Assembly (NCBI RefSeq): GCF_011038655.2
Contig: NZ_CP064954.1
Coordinates: 1,426,001-1,490,000, forward strand
Length of the DNA: 64,000 bases
Direction: 5' to 3'
Source of the DNA: Corynebacterium lizhenjunii
Lineage (GTDB): Bacteria; Actinomycetota; Actinomycetes; Mycobacteriales; Mycobacteriaceae
Shown here: positions 8,744 through 16,647 of the stretch, one piece after another
How the letters are laid out: the number at the start of each line of letters is the position of its first letter
Position numbering within the stretch: position 1 is the stretch's first letter
The notes under the pieces: model-generated
What the model saw: the letters and a program-made list of their open reading frames with translations, nothing else
Told to the model about the DNA's origin: nothing
Databases searched by the model: none
Program-made: the position numbers and the translations under genes

Positions 8744-9127
8744 TTAGTCCTCCTTCTTCTCGCCTACCAGCACAAACAGCGGGTTCGGGGTAGTCAGCTT
8801 CGTCACATCGAACCCGCCCTTGGGCAAATGCTCAACCCGAATCCGCCCATGGTCCAGCATCGGAGCCACCACATCACCAGCGCCTTCCTTAAAGGACTGG
8901 GAGGTCAGCAAAAACCCGGCCAGAGTATCGCCAGCGTCGGTAACCGGCTCCCACCGGGATCCTTCCTTCTTCAGCGCGATGCCAGAGGGGATAACCCCAT
9001 CCTTAGCAAAAGCCGTCAGCTTCTCACCGTTTAGGGTGACAGTCTGGGCGGCATCAACACCGTGGGCAGAACCAAGCCAGCGCTGATCCTCACTTCCCCA
9101 CTGCTGCATTGCAACGTTAAGCTGCAT
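8744..9127 (-). CDS. Head decoration protein (lambda gpD-like)
   Basis: A 127-residue protein just upstream of the capsid gene. The GVDAAQTVTLNGEKLTAF segment, followed by IPSGIALKKEGSRWEPV and a DAGDTLAGFLLTSQSF block, matches the layout of HDPD/gpD decoration proteins that bind capsid three-fold axes and stabilise the packed head. The gene is followed after 3 bases by the capsid gene. The minus strand upstream has AAGGAGGG, a strong ribosome site. Confidence 0.75.
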   Translation of the reverse strand: MQLNVAMQQWGSEDQRWLGSAHGVDAAQTVTLNGEKLTAFAKDGVIPSGIALKKEGSRWEPVTDAGDTLAGFLLTSQSFKEGAGDVVAPMLDHGRIRVEHLPKGGFDVTKLTTPNPLFVLVGEKKED

Positions 9128-9179
9128 AATTTTTCCCTCCTTAAAAAGGGGCTAGACAAATAATTGACAATGACTTTCC

Positions 9180-9716
9180 CTAGTGCTGTTCGGTTAGCTT
9201 CTTCGCCCACTGGCGCGCAGCTTCCACCGAACCGGAGGCACTGCCGCGCCCCTGCGCGGGGGCTTCCGCACCGCCCACCTTGACCCTACGGCCAGCCAAG
9301 GCCTGCGCCTGGGCTTCCATAGCCTCGGTATCACCATGCAGGAACAATTCCGCATCCTCCGCACTTAGCCCATGCTTAGCCGCAATCGTCATCCGATTAA
9401 GCTCCGCACGCAGCACCGCGTTGTCCTTTTCGGACGCAGCCAACTGCTCAGTAAGCCGCTCAGCTTCCGACTTGTCGGCATCCTCGATTTCCTTAAGCCG
9501 GTCCGCAGCCTTCTTATTGGCCTTGGCCTTAGCTTCCCACTCACGGGAATGCTTCTTCATGGCCTCGTACTTAGCCTTGTAGTCCACCTCATCACCGGCA
9601 CCCTCCTCTTGGGTATCACCAGCAGAATCAGCAGGGGCATCGGTAGGCTCCGGTGCCGTTGCGGCACCACCATCTACACCTTCAACGAAACGCAACCACG
9701 GGTGTGAAACAAACAT
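9180..9716 (-). CDS. Capsid scaffolding protein
   Basis: 178 residues if the ATG at 9716 is used; this start has GGAG 10 bases upstream and removes a basic nine-residue extension (an alternative start is 9743). The N-terminal third is Ala/Asp/Glu/Pro-rich and disordered. A long coiled coil follows (about residues 45-110, Lys/Glu/Ala heptads such as YKAKYEAMKKHSREWEAKAK), then a helical C-terminal region before the basic end. This is the composition of actinobacteriophage scaffolds, which fill the procapsid and leave before DNA entry. Confidence 0.82.
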   Translation of the reverse strand: MFVSHPWLRFVEGVDGGAATAPEPTDAPADSAGDTQEEGAGDEVDYKAKYEAMKKHSREWEAKAKANKKAADRLKEIEDADKSEAERLTEQLAASEKDNAVLRAELNRMTIAAKHGLSAEDAELFLHGDTEAMEAQAQALAGRRVKVGGAEAPAQGRGSASGSVEAARQWAKKLTEQH

Positions 9717-9812
9717 TCTAGGGGTTCTCCTTTTCCAGGGCAAAAAATTTCAGCCCAATTCCGGGCATGACAAAACCCCACCAGACCCAACAAAAGGCCC
9801 AATGGGGTTCTA

Positions 9813-9861
9813 GTGCGCCGCCGGGACTCGAACCCGGCCACCAACCAAACATGGCGGCGCT
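9813..9861 (-). other. tRNA-like mini-element without anticodon arm
   Basis: On the minus strand a canonical T-arm (CCGGG TTCGAGT CCCGG) is flanked by AGCGCCG and CGGCGCA, which pair over six of seven positions like an acceptor stem. Only about 16 bases separate the 5' strand from the T-arm, so there is no anticodon arm. It lies in the 153-base gap between the immunity-like gene and the scaffold gene. It may be a decayed tRNA gene, a tRNA mimic or simply a stable hairpin between two genes. Confidence 0.5.
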
Positions 9862-9869
9862 ATCAGTCC

Positions 9870-10112
9870 TCAACGATCCTCGAGTGCTACCAATGCTTCA
9901 AGAATCTCGATTACAGGCCCACCGTCATAATTGGACCGAATCAGACGGAGAGCCTCAACAGGTAGTCCGCCCGCAACAAAAGCAGCATCCATCAGCGCTG
10001 TGATAGCGCATTCGGGCTCTCCGGCCTCGAAATTCGCCTGAGCACCCCATCGCTCAACTCCTGGAGGCAGCATTGCATCCAAACGACGGTAGACTTCTTC
10101 ATCAGTCAACAT
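9870..10112 (-). CDS. Putative MafI-like immunity protein
   Basis: An 80-residue acidic helical protein starting MLTDEEVYRRLDAMLPPGVE; the ATG at 10112 overlaps the end of the MuF toxin gene by 11 bases, which suggests coupling. The pattern (Leu-rich first helix, E-AGEPECAITAL motif, then LPVEALRLI and an acidic C-terminal helix) resembles small immunity proteins of the MafI type that neutralise EndoU-class toxins. Its place between a toxin-bearing MuF gene and the scaffold gene is unusual for a structural gene and fits an immunity role. Family identity is inferred from pattern and context only. Confidence 0.5.
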   Translation of the reverse strand: MLTDEEVYRRLDAMLPPGVERWGAQANFEAGEPECAITALMDAAFVAGGLPVEALRLIRSNYDGGPVIEILEALVALEDR

Positions 10113-11259
10113 GCTTATCCGCCCCTTTCTCAAGCTCACATGGATAGGCAGTACCAAAAATCACCCTACCACCTGGAATGACGTTATATTCTACTTTAAC
10201 GATAGTTCCCTCAATCTCCCGCCAGACAGTCCGCCTAGTTTTACCAGATTTAAAGTACTCTGGGTTTTCCAGGGTCTCCACCACAGCGTCCGCAATCTTC
10301 TGATTGGACCATGACTTGGGAAACTTCGACGCTTTAGCTCGCTGTGAGTCCCAGGTATGCCCCATGCGGGAATCCTCGGAATGCTTAACCCACATCCCGC
10401 CTTTCAATGGGGTATCTCGCCACCCATACAGCACGTGCGCTACGGCCCTGTTCAAATCCTTGGGCAGTGGCTCGCCAGGAAACACCTTAGATGTGCCATC
10501 ACCGGCGTACTCAGGCACGTTTACCCGCTCAAGCGGCGGCCAGGGCGGCCCACCAACCTCACCACGCAGCTTAATATACTTTTTAAACTCCGCCCGGTTC
10601 CTCGCCCCTGACTTTGCCCACGCTGCCTCCAAATCCCGATTTATACGCGGCAGGTCAGACCCATCACGCTTGCACTCGATGACCAAGCACCGGCAATGGT
10701 CATGAAACGACGTCCCGGCATCAGCAGCCCCGGCGGTGTGCCTTGACGCATACACCGCCCCACGAGACGCCAACATCAAACAAAAAGCGCACGCCCCTGG
10801 CTCCGGCACACGGGCAAACGCCCGCCCATCACGCCGCGCATTCACCACCACCGTTTCATGCGCCGGGGCACCCACAAGACGCACCAGCACACCATCAAGC
10901 TTGCGACGCGCCACCGCAGCATCAAACACCCCACCCTCACGCGAAGTATTCACCGCCCAATCAAATGACGACACCGCCTGTTCAAAGCCCACCGGGTCCG
11001 CACGGTCAGGAAACCCCAACCCAGCCAACGACTCATCCAACGAGCGCTCAAGAATCAAATAGTCCACAGCCGCCGACGCAGCAACCTCACCATAGTCCCG
11101 CGTGATGTCAGCAAACACCGCCCGCAACTGCTCTAGCGTAACCCGACCCTGTTCCTTAGCCGCCCACCAAGTAGCAAAATCCTGCTGAGCCCGCAGCCGC
11201 AACAACTCCAACGCCAACGCGTACTCATCCCGCGCACTCACCCAACCACCACCCTTCAC
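10102..11259 (-). CDS. MuF minor head protein fused to a C-terminal EndoU-like nuclease toxin
   Basis: 385 residues from GTG 11259 (GTG 11241 is also possible). The N-terminal 230 residues are a MuF/minor capsid domain with the CAFC...FHDHCRC metal-binding signature (CAFCLMLASRGAVY, then SFHDHCRCLVIE). After a linker, the last 140 residues form a separate domain: KHSEDSRMGH, KFPKSWSNQKIADAVVETL, a WREIEGTIVKVEYN strand and GGRVIFGTAYPCE. This 'FP-x-W-S-x-x-K-I ... G-x-x-V ... TAYP' order is that of bacterial EndoU/BECR nucleases found in polymorphic toxins. MuF proteins travel in the virion, so the toxin could be delivered with the DNA. The adjacent gene is a likely immunity protein. MuF is firm; the nuclease class is moderately supported. 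Confidence 0.75.
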   Translation of the reverse strand: MKGGGWVSARDEYALALELLRLRAQQDFATWWAAKEQGRVTLEQLRAVFADITRDYGEVAASAAVDYLILERSLDESLAGLGFPDRADPVGFEQAVSSFDWAVNTSREGGVFDAAVARRKLDGVLVRLVGAPAHETVVVNARRDGRAFARVPEPGACAFCLMLASRGAVYASRHTAGAADAGTSFHDHCRCLVIECKRDGSDLPRINRDLEAAWAKSGARNRAEFKKYIKLRGEVGGPPWPPLERVNVPEYAGDGTSKVFPGEPLPKDLNRAVAHVLYGWRDTPLKGGMWVKHSEDSRMGHTWDSQRAKASKFPKSWSNQKIADAVVETLENPEYFKSGKTRRTVWREIEGTIVKVEYNVIPGGRVIFGTAYPCELEKGADKHVD

Positions 11260-11265
11260 ACAGGC

Positions 11266-12687
11266 CTACACCCCGGAGGAATCACCCCCGGGAACAAACT
11301 CATCATCAGCTGAATCCATCGCCGTTACGGGCTGCTGCTGGCCTGCAGCAAGGGCCGCCACCCGCTCCCGAGCCTGCTGATGGGCCAACTCACGCCGCAT
11401 AATCACCTTCTGCGCCTCCGTAAAATTCAGCATGTCCCACACCACTTCACTGTGCTCAGGCATAATCTTGGCCGCCACAGCCTTAACCATGGCATCCATC
11501 GTCGCCGCCAACGTAGGCGTAGACGCCTCACGCCACACACTCGACACCCCAGCCATCACCTCAGGCGACGGCGGGGCACCGTCCAAAATCGACAAGCACA
11601 CATACGCCAAATCATTAACCAACGCCTTACCAAAAGACACCTGCCGCATCTCCGCACGCTTAACCAGCCGCGACTCCGCAGCACGAATAGCATCCGCAGA
11701 CGCCGGATTATCCGACGTAAACCCCAAATACGCGGCCGGAACACCAGACTGGGCAGACACCAACTGCGCCAACATCCGCAACTCATCAATATAAGGCGCA
11801 GGCGAGGCAGCACTAAACTGGCCAGCCGCAGGATTAGCCTCCCCATCATCCGGATCACCTGGTGGAATGATAAGCGCCTTATTCATCGCCACCTTCCACC
11901 CAAGCTCCAGAATCTCCTGCGCATCGGGGTTCTCACTAGCACCCAACTGCTCCGGGGTGACATTCGTCAGATAGCGCTGTGGTGTGGTGTAGAACTCGCG
12001 GTTGTATTCCATGCCCAAAATGGTGCGCACCCCATGATCCGTGTAATAGCGAATCGCCGGGGTAATCTCCGACCGGCCTCGCGCAGACCCACTACGTGCC
12101 CGATTCGGCAACGCAACCAGCCCACACCGGCCACGATTATGCACCACCCGAGACACCACCGCCTCACCATCCAAGGTGATCGTCTCATCCGGCAAATACA
12201 ATGTTCGGTACTGCTTACCAGACTCATCAGCGCTAACCACCAGACCGGCAGCCATCCGATTGCGCCGCTCATCCCACACGTACGTCGCCTGAGTTGCCGG
12301 CACTGCGTCGACAATGATCTGCTGCTCACCAGCAGCCACATCACCCTGCGAGACCGCCAAGAACCCCACACCAGTAACCAGGGCATCCAAGATTGCCTTA
12401 GAGACCTCAACGTCAAGTTGATTCTGGGCAAACACCACGTGCAGGGCATCAATATCCCCACCAGAGCGCCACCCACCCCACTCGATTCGCTCAGCCAAGG
12501 CGTCCACCACGATTTCCGGCCACCCCACCACCGATTCCACATTCACCAGGGACTCCGGCACCGCAATGCCCATATTCTTCACCCCGGCCTTGCCGTTGTA
12601 GTAGCGCCAACGCAAATCATTCTTCGCCCGGTACCGCGCCAACTGCACACCCAACTGGCCAGCCAAATCCTTAGCATCAACCGTCAT
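11266..12687 (-). CDS. Portal protein (SPP1 gp6-like family)
   Basis: 473 residues. It has the signatures of Phage_prot_Gp6-type portals in actinobacteriophages: an N-terminal RYYNGKAGVKNMGIAVPESL segment, WPEIVVDALAERIEWGGWR, a wing with beta strands, and the channel region with YLGFTSDNPASADAIRAAES followed by a long helix. The C-terminus is Gln/Ala-rich and acidic. It forms the dodecameric DNA entry vertex. The ATG overlaps the terminase stop by 4 bases, and MuF follows. Confidence 0.9.
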   Translation of the reverse strand: MTVDAKDLAGQLGVQLARYRAKNDLRWRYYNGKAGVKNMGIAVPESLVNVESVVGWPEIVVDALAERIEWGGWRSGGDIDALHVVFAQNQLDVEVSKAILDALVTGVGFLAVSQGDVAAGEQQIIVDAVPATQATYVWDERRNRMAAGLVVSADESGKQYRTLYLPDETITLDGEAVVSRVVHNRGRCGLVALPNRARSGSARGRSEITPAIRYYTDHGVRTILGMEYNREFYTTPQRYLTNVTPEQLGASENPDAQEILELGWKVAMNKALIIPPGDPDDGEANPAAGQFSAASPAPYIDELRMLAQLVSAQSGVPAAYLGFTSDNPASADAIRAAESRLVKRAEMRQVSFGKALVNDLAYVCLSILDGAPPSPEVMAGVSSVWREASTPTLAATMDAMVKAVAAKIMPEHSEVVWDMLNFTEAQKVIMRRELAHQQARERVAALAAGQQQPVTAMDSADDEFVPGGDSSGV

Positions 12688-14462
12688 GCCATAATCACCT
12701 TCCTGCGCTTACGAGCCTTACCCCCTACGCGCACCTTGCCCGAGTTCAACGCTTCGCGCCGCCCAACATTGGCCGCAATCATCGCCACACCCAAATCGAC
12801 GAGCTGCGTAGAATCACGCGTCTTCTTACCCACCGTCAAACCGAACTTATTCCAGCGAGTACGCATGTTATTAACATGAGCCACCAAGGCCGGGTCACCA
12901 TCATGACGAAATGGCCCATCCAGGCCCTCATCATCAATCAAAGCTCGCACAATCTCCACCTCCTGCGAAAACTTGCGGTTGCGGTCAGCACCGCCCGGGG
13001 TAGACAACCGCATATCCCACAACACCGCGTTACCATTACGGCCCGGCGTTGCCCATACACGCAGCGACTTCCTGAAATCCCGATGCCAAGAATCAATCAT
13101 CGGACGCCAATACGATGCCTCCGTCGAATCATCCTTCGCCGGGGACGGGTCCACACCAAACCACACAACACGATAAGTGTCCATGACCTCACGCACCCGC
13201 GCATCCACCTCGGCACGGTCCACTAGGAAACCCTCGCCACGCTTGCCGCGGGGGCGCTGCCACACCCCCAACGTCTGGTTGAAGCCGTCACTAATCCGGC
13301 ACCCCATCAGGGCAGTGGCATCCTCCGACTTCGAGCAGTCAAGGAATAGGGCAATTTGGTCTCCCTCCTGGAACACCCTCGCCGGGTCCGCCAAAGCAGC
13401 AAACGCCTGGGCAGCCACATAAGCATCCTCCTGCTCAGCAATGCCATTCAAATAGAACCGGATAGCCTGCGCAGCCGATAACTCAGGGTCTACAATCTCC
13501 GCAGACAAACGCTCAATATCCGCCCACGGCGCATCCGAATACGCCTGACGCAAAGCCAATTCACGCTGCTGCTCATCATAAAAATCAAGGCGCGGATCGT
13601 ACTCAATCGAATCGTAGAGAATATCCTGCTTCAGGTGCGCATACTTGCCTGACACCTGCTGTTGCCACGCAATGAACGACTTTTCACCCACGGACTCACC
13701 ACCCTGGGCATGCGCGTTCGTAAACTCCACAATCCGGGCCTGCAATGCACGCTTCGACTTGCCCACATTACGGCGCCCAACCTCAGCCAGACGCTTACCA
13801 CCGGACGCCTCGGTCATATGGTGAGTCTCGTTGAGCACAACAAACGTTGCCGGGTTACCCTCCGCCGAGCGCTCCGAGGCCGTCAGCACCTCCATGCGGG
13901 CCGCCCCGCCCTTGACGTAGGTCGCGGTCTGGCCCTTATCCAACTGGTAGTAGTCCACAGCCTCGGACCCCAACTGCGAATTAGCCACTCGCAGCAACGC
14001 CTTAGACTGGGCCTCCGAGTTAGAGGCAATCTGCACCAACGGCAACTGATGCCGCTTACCCGTCCAACGTTCACCATCCCACCACAACTGAGACGGGCCC
14101 AAAAGCTCGATATTGCACATCGCCGCAGCTAGGGGGTCCTTCCCGGTTCCTTTTGACCCCCTACGTATTCCACGGCGGTAAATAAACCGACCATCCTCAT
14201 TAAACGCATACCACAGAATCAGAAATCGGGCCTGCCCATCAGTAAACTGCCACGGCTGCCCATCATCGTTAAGCAAACCCGGCTCATCAGTACGCCACTC
14301 CGCCCAATCAATCAACAACGGGCCAAGCGAATTCTCCAACAAAGCCAGCTTCTGCCCCTGGTCCTGCGGCCACGGCAACGTCATCCACTGCCCCAACTCG
14401 CCACGCTGATACCCCGGCGGCAACAACAAATTAGAGCCTTGCGAACCGTTCATTAGCTTCAA
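12684..14462 (-). CDS. Terminase large subunit
   Basis: 592 residues with the two terminase engines visible. The ATPase has a Walker A-like RRGSKGTGKDP at 100-110 and Walker B FVVLNETHH at 207-215. The C-terminal RNase H-like nuclease opens with ALFLDCSKSED (Asp 375) and continues with WFGVDPSPAKDD. It packages DNA into procapsids at the portal and cuts concatemers. It overlaps the small terminase gene by 32 bases, and the portal gene by 4. A second ATG at codon 4 is possible. The coding strand is G/T-rich, unlike the early genes. Confidence 0.93.
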   Translation of the reverse strand: MKLMNGSQGSNLLLPPGYQRGELGQWMTLPWPQDQGQKLALLENSLGPLLIDWAEWRTDEPGLLNDDGQPWQFTDGQARFLILWYAFNEDGRFIYRRGIRRGSKGTGKDPLAAAMCNIELLGPSQLWWDGERWTGKRHQLPLVQIASNSEAQSKALLRVANSQLGSEAVDYYQLDKGQTATYVKGGAARMEVLTASERSAEGNPATFVVLNETHHMTEASGGKRLAEVGRRNVGKSKRALQARIVEFTNAHAQGGESVGEKSFIAWQQQVSGKYAHLKQDILYDSIEYDPRLDFYDEQQRELALRQAYSDAPWADIERLSAEIVDPELSAAQAIRFYLNGIAEQEDAYVAAQAFAALADPARVFQEGDQIALFLDCSKSEDATALMGCRISDGFNQTLGVWQRPRGKRGEGFLVDRAEVDARVREVMDTYRVVWFGVDPSPAKDDSTEASYWRPMIDSWHRDFRKSLRVWATPGRNGNAVLWDMRLSTPGGADRNRKFSQEVEIVRALIDDEGLDGPFRHDGDPALVAHVNNMRTRWNKFGLTVGKKTRDSTQLVDLGVAMIAANVGRREALNSGKVRVGGKARKRRKVIMA

Positions 14463-14844
14463 TCACTACCCCATCCTGATCATCCGACACCGGGGAGGCA
14501 CCCCCAATTTCCCACTGCAACCGCTTAAGCGCCATAGGCGAAAGCCCCAAACGATCCTCCATTTGTCGAACCTCAGACAACAACGCACCATTAGGCTCAC
14601 CCGCCAGCAGCAAATCCTGCGCCGTGTTACGAGCCAACAAGTACATACCCACCTGCGTTTCAAACTTCAGTTGCTCCCACATCACCGCCTGAGGCAACCT
14701 CCACAAGGCCACCCACCCACGCGGGGCGCGCCCCGGCAACGGCCACGCCGGCGTCTTACCTGTCCGCCCCTGCGGCGGCAACGCCACCCAATCAGGGCGG
14801 GCATTCTTCCGCCTTGCATTCGGATTCGGTGGTGGTCCAGGCAT
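14431..14844 (-). CDS. Terminase small subunit
   Basis: 137 residues: a basic Pro-rich start (MPGPPPNPNARRKNARPDWV), then WEQLKFETQVGMYLLARNTA and LLSEVRQMEDRLGLSPMALKRL, ending with the MALKRLQWE helix. This is the layout of small terminase proteins of actinobacteriophages, in which the P27-like segment with 'LGLSP-AL-RL-W' is diagnostic. It recognises the packaging site and directs the large subunit. The 3' end overlaps the large subunit gene. Confidence 0.82.
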   Translation of the reverse strand: MPGPPPNPNARRKNARPDWVALPPQGRTGKTPAWPLPGRAPRGWVALWRLPQAVMWEQLKFETQVGMYLLARNTAQDLLLAGEPNGALLSEVRQMEDRLGLSPMALKRLQWEIGGASPVSDDQDGVVIEANERFARL

Positions 14845-14870
14845 ACATTGTCACCTCCAACAGTACTTTC

Positions 14871-15449
14871 TCAGGCCACGTTCACGGCCTCCATAATCTT
14901 GTTCACATCCACCACCGGCACCCCGCCGGGGCGAAATACGCGCCCAGTCATGCGAATAAACCGGTCGCGGGCGTAGACCTCCACACCAGTACCATCAGCG
15001 GCGGTAAGCCTACGGCCCGGCCCGTCCAAACCAGCCACAAACACGTGCAGGCCCACACCAGACTGGGACAATTCCACCCACGCGCCAGGCGTGGCATCCA
15101 ACACCGCGCGCGCCGTGGCGGATAGTTCCCCACCGGCCAGCGCGTCATCGAGGTCGATGCAACCAATGCCGCCCCCACACATGAAACCGAACCCATCACC
15201 TACACGAGCGCCGCGCACTGCAGCGTATCCCGTCCAGGTGGACGGGTTAGTTGAAGACGCCGGGCGCCCATCGGGCTGTATGGGCCGTTTTGCGGCGGCA
15301 CGCACCCACCGGCGGCGGGCTGTGAGTGCTTGGGGGATGTGGTGGCGTTTACGGTAGGCGCGTTGGCGGCATGCGTTCGAGCAGTAGGAGGGGGTGCGTC
15401 CTCGCGCGCCACCGATACCGACTGGGGTTCCGCATTCTTTGCAGGTCAT
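14871..15449 (-). CDS. Zinc-ribbon plus PrimPol-like (bifunctional primase/polymerase N-terminal) protein
   Basis: 192 residues. The N-terminus has a zinc motif (CKECG at 3-7, then YCSNACRQRAYRKR), common in small actinobacterial DNA-binding proteins. Residues 60-175 carry the primase-polymerase core: WTGYAAVRGARVGDGFGFMC, the metal-binding IGCIDLDDALAGG (IDLDD) and SGVGLHVFVAG, then a Tyr-Arg strand. No helicase part is present, so it may prime DNA or be a remnant. It sits between the HNH gene and small terminase. Codon composition switches within the gene near 15,250. A TAGAAT hexamer (15461-15456) lies 6 bases before the ATG, so it may be read from its own leaderless promoter. Confidence 0.65.
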   Translation of the reverse strand: MTCKECGTPVGIGGARGRTPSYCSNACRQRAYRKRHHIPQALTARRRWVRAAAKRPIQPDGRPASSTNPSTWTGYAAVRGARVGDGFGFMCGGGIGCIDLDDALAGGELSATARAVLDATPGAWVELSQSGVGLHVFVAGLDGPGRRLTAADGTGVEVYARDRFIRMTGRVFRPGGVPVVDVNKIMEAVNVA

Positions 15450-15563
15450 GGCCCTATTCTAACACAGCGCGTTACAAATTAACCGCCCAACCAGGCACTA
15501 TGGAAACACCGCAGAAGCTAAGCCGCACACAGCCCCCAAAGACCATCAAGGCACCAAAAACCA

Positions 15564-15770
15564 TTACCCGGCCGCCAAACGCAACCCACGGCCCCACGCA
15601 GCACCCAAAAATACCCCACCGGCTAAAAGTTCTGAACCCGTAAACATTCTGAGGCCCTTTGCCCTCCGCGCTTCTGGGGTCCGTGTGAGGGGGATCACCC
15701 CCTCCCCTGTGGTGCAGGTCACTTTAGGCCGATGGGGGTCCGCGGGGCGCGTTTTACTTTGCTTCGCCAT
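15564..15770 (-). CDS. Possible small basic protein in the HNH-terminase gap
   Basis: A 68-codon frame starting MAKQSKTRPADPHRPKVTCT that overlaps the 3' end of the HNH gene by 52 bases. No family is recognised and the frame covers a GC-rich hairpin (about 15,690), so it may be chance. It is listed because no other gene occupies the 269-base gap between HNH and the PrimPol-like gene, a gap likely to hold the cos site. Confidence 0.22.
   Translation of the reverse strand: MAKQSKTRPADPHRPKVTCTTGEGVIPLTRTPEARRAKGLRMFTGSELLAGGVFLGAAWGRGLRLAAG
15689..15704. other. GC hairpin in probable cos region
   Basis: AGGGGG ATCA CCCCCT forms a 6-base-pair hairpin in the non-coding stretch between the HNH gene and the PrimPol/terminase genes. 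Cohesive-end phages with HNH nucleases keep cos beside these genes, so the 15.45-15.72 kb stretch is the best packaging-site candidate in the window. No cleavage position can be read from sequence alone. Confidence 0.3.
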
Positions 15771-15991
15771 ATTGTTGCCTCTTGCTGAGTTTTTACCTTG
15801 TGGCATGGAACACATAGGGCTTGCAGGTTTTCTAAGCTGTGGTCACCACCACTCTTTAGGCCCTTCCTGTGGTCCACTTCGAGCGGGGTGTTTTGAGCAC
15901 CGCAGTGTTGGCATGTGTGATTATCCCGGTCGAGTATGTAGCGCCTTAGTTTTGTTGGGACGTGTGTGGGGTTGTTGTTTGCCCATGCCAT
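15719..15991 (-). CDS. HNH endonuclease
   Basis: A 90-residue protein with a compact HNH fold: YILDRDNHTCQHCGAQNTPL (first CxxC), then EVDHRKGLKSGGDHSLENLQ (the DH of HNH), then ALCVPCHKVKT with the second CxxC and His. Such small HNH proteins beside the terminase stimulate cos cleavage in HK97-like phages. AGGGGGAC precedes the ATG. Downstream genes are PrimPol-like and terminase, consistent with a packaging role. Confidence 0.88.
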   Translation of the reverse strand: MAWANNNPTHVPTKLRRYILDRDNHTCQHCGAQNTPLEVDHRKGLKSGGDHSLENLQALCVPCHKVKTQQEATIWRSKVKRAPRTPIGLK

Positions 15992-16015
15992 GGGTCCCCC
16001 TTTTTCATATAGGTT

Positions 16016-16052
16016 TGTCCCCTCTGCTTGTGGTCTTCAACCAGAGGGGACA
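16016..16052. other. 11-bp inverted repeat upstream of HNH gene
   Basis: TGTCCCCTCTG pairs perfectly with CAGAGGGGACA around a 15-base loop, between the GIY-YIG gene stop and the HNH start. There is no U-tract on either strand, so it is a weak terminator candidate; it could instead protect or process the transcript, or bind a protein near the packaging region. Confidence 0.45.
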
Positions 16053-16067
16053 CGCGTAGTAACTCGA

Positions 16068-16583
16068 TTATAACGTTGGGGTGGATAATTTTTCTAATGT
16101 GCTGGTCAGATAGTTTTTGACGTAGCGGGCTTGCAGGGCTTTGCTGGTGGGTAGTTGGTCGCCTTTATGCCATGGCAATGGTGGCTGTTCCGGGAACCAT
16201 TGGTGCTGCTGCGCTGCGAGTTGAGTCCTTTGCCGTGTGATGTAGTTGAGTAGTTCGGGTTCAGCGTGGAACCATTCTCCTTGCACTCTCAGGTGGTGGA
16301 ATTGGTTGTGTCGTTCGCGTTCTTCGTATTCGTCGCCTACTTCGAGGAGTTCGAGTGTTTGCCATGGGAGTGAACGCAGCCGACTGTTGAGGTTTCCGGT
16401 TGTTCCGATTTTGATGAGGTCGTGGTTTCGGATGTAGTAGACGAAGTGGCCGCATTTGTCTTTGCGCATGGCGTTGCGGGCGGCCATGACGTGTTTGAGG
16501 TGGTCGAGTTGTTCGGGGGTTGGGTTGGGTCCGAGTAGTTGGCGGATGATGGCTTTGCGTGCTCGGGTGGGGCTGTACGACAT
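16068..16583 (-). CDS. GIY-YIG (T5orf172/Mug113-like) nuclease domain protein
   Basis: 171 residues. Residues 45-75 read HFVYYIRNHDLIKIGTTGNL followed by NSRLRSLPWQTLELL: the VYYI...KIG-T-NL..RL signature of the T5orf172/Mug113 branch of GIY-YIG nucleases. A downstream E-R segment (EERERHNQFHHLRVQGEWF) supplies the typical His-Glu-Trp-Phe block. The C-terminal third is Gln/Pro-rich. Free-standing members are common in phages and may act in mobility or DNA processing; the role here is unknown. Coding strand C/A-rich. Confidence 0.72.
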   Translation of the reverse strand: MSYSPTRARKAIIRQLLGPNPTPEQLDHLKHVMAARNAMRKDKCGHFVYYIRNHDLIKIGTTGNLNSRLRSLPWQTLELLEVGDEYEERERHNQFHHLRVQGEWFHAEPELLNYITRQRTQLAAQQHQWFPEQPPLPWHKGDQLPTSKALQARYVKNYLTSTLEKLSTPTL

Positions 16584-16599
16584 GGGGGGGCGCCTTTCT

Positions 16600-16645
16600 T
16601 CTGTAGGGGGTACCCCCCTTTTTTTGGGAGAGGGGCGGGGGTTGA
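16600..16645. repeat. Intergenic GC palindrome repeat, copy 1
   Basis: The plus strand has GGGGGTACCCCC followed by a run of eight T and then TTTTGGGAGAGGGGCGGGGG. A related block recurs at about 17,281-17,332. Each copy sits before the ribosome site of a minus-strand gene. On the plus strand the copy looks like an intrinsic terminator. Confidence 0.45.
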
Positions 16646-16647
16646 TT

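Noticed and set aside
9767..10003. Possible complete tRNA gene at 9.8 kb
   Set aside because: No anticodon arm and no suitable 5' acceptor for a full-length cloverleaf; kept only as a tRNA-like element.
11380..12879. 499-codon plus-strand frame over the portal gene
   Set aside because: Arg/His/Pro-rich composition typical of the complement of a G/T-rich gene; the portal reading frame on the minus strand is clearly real.
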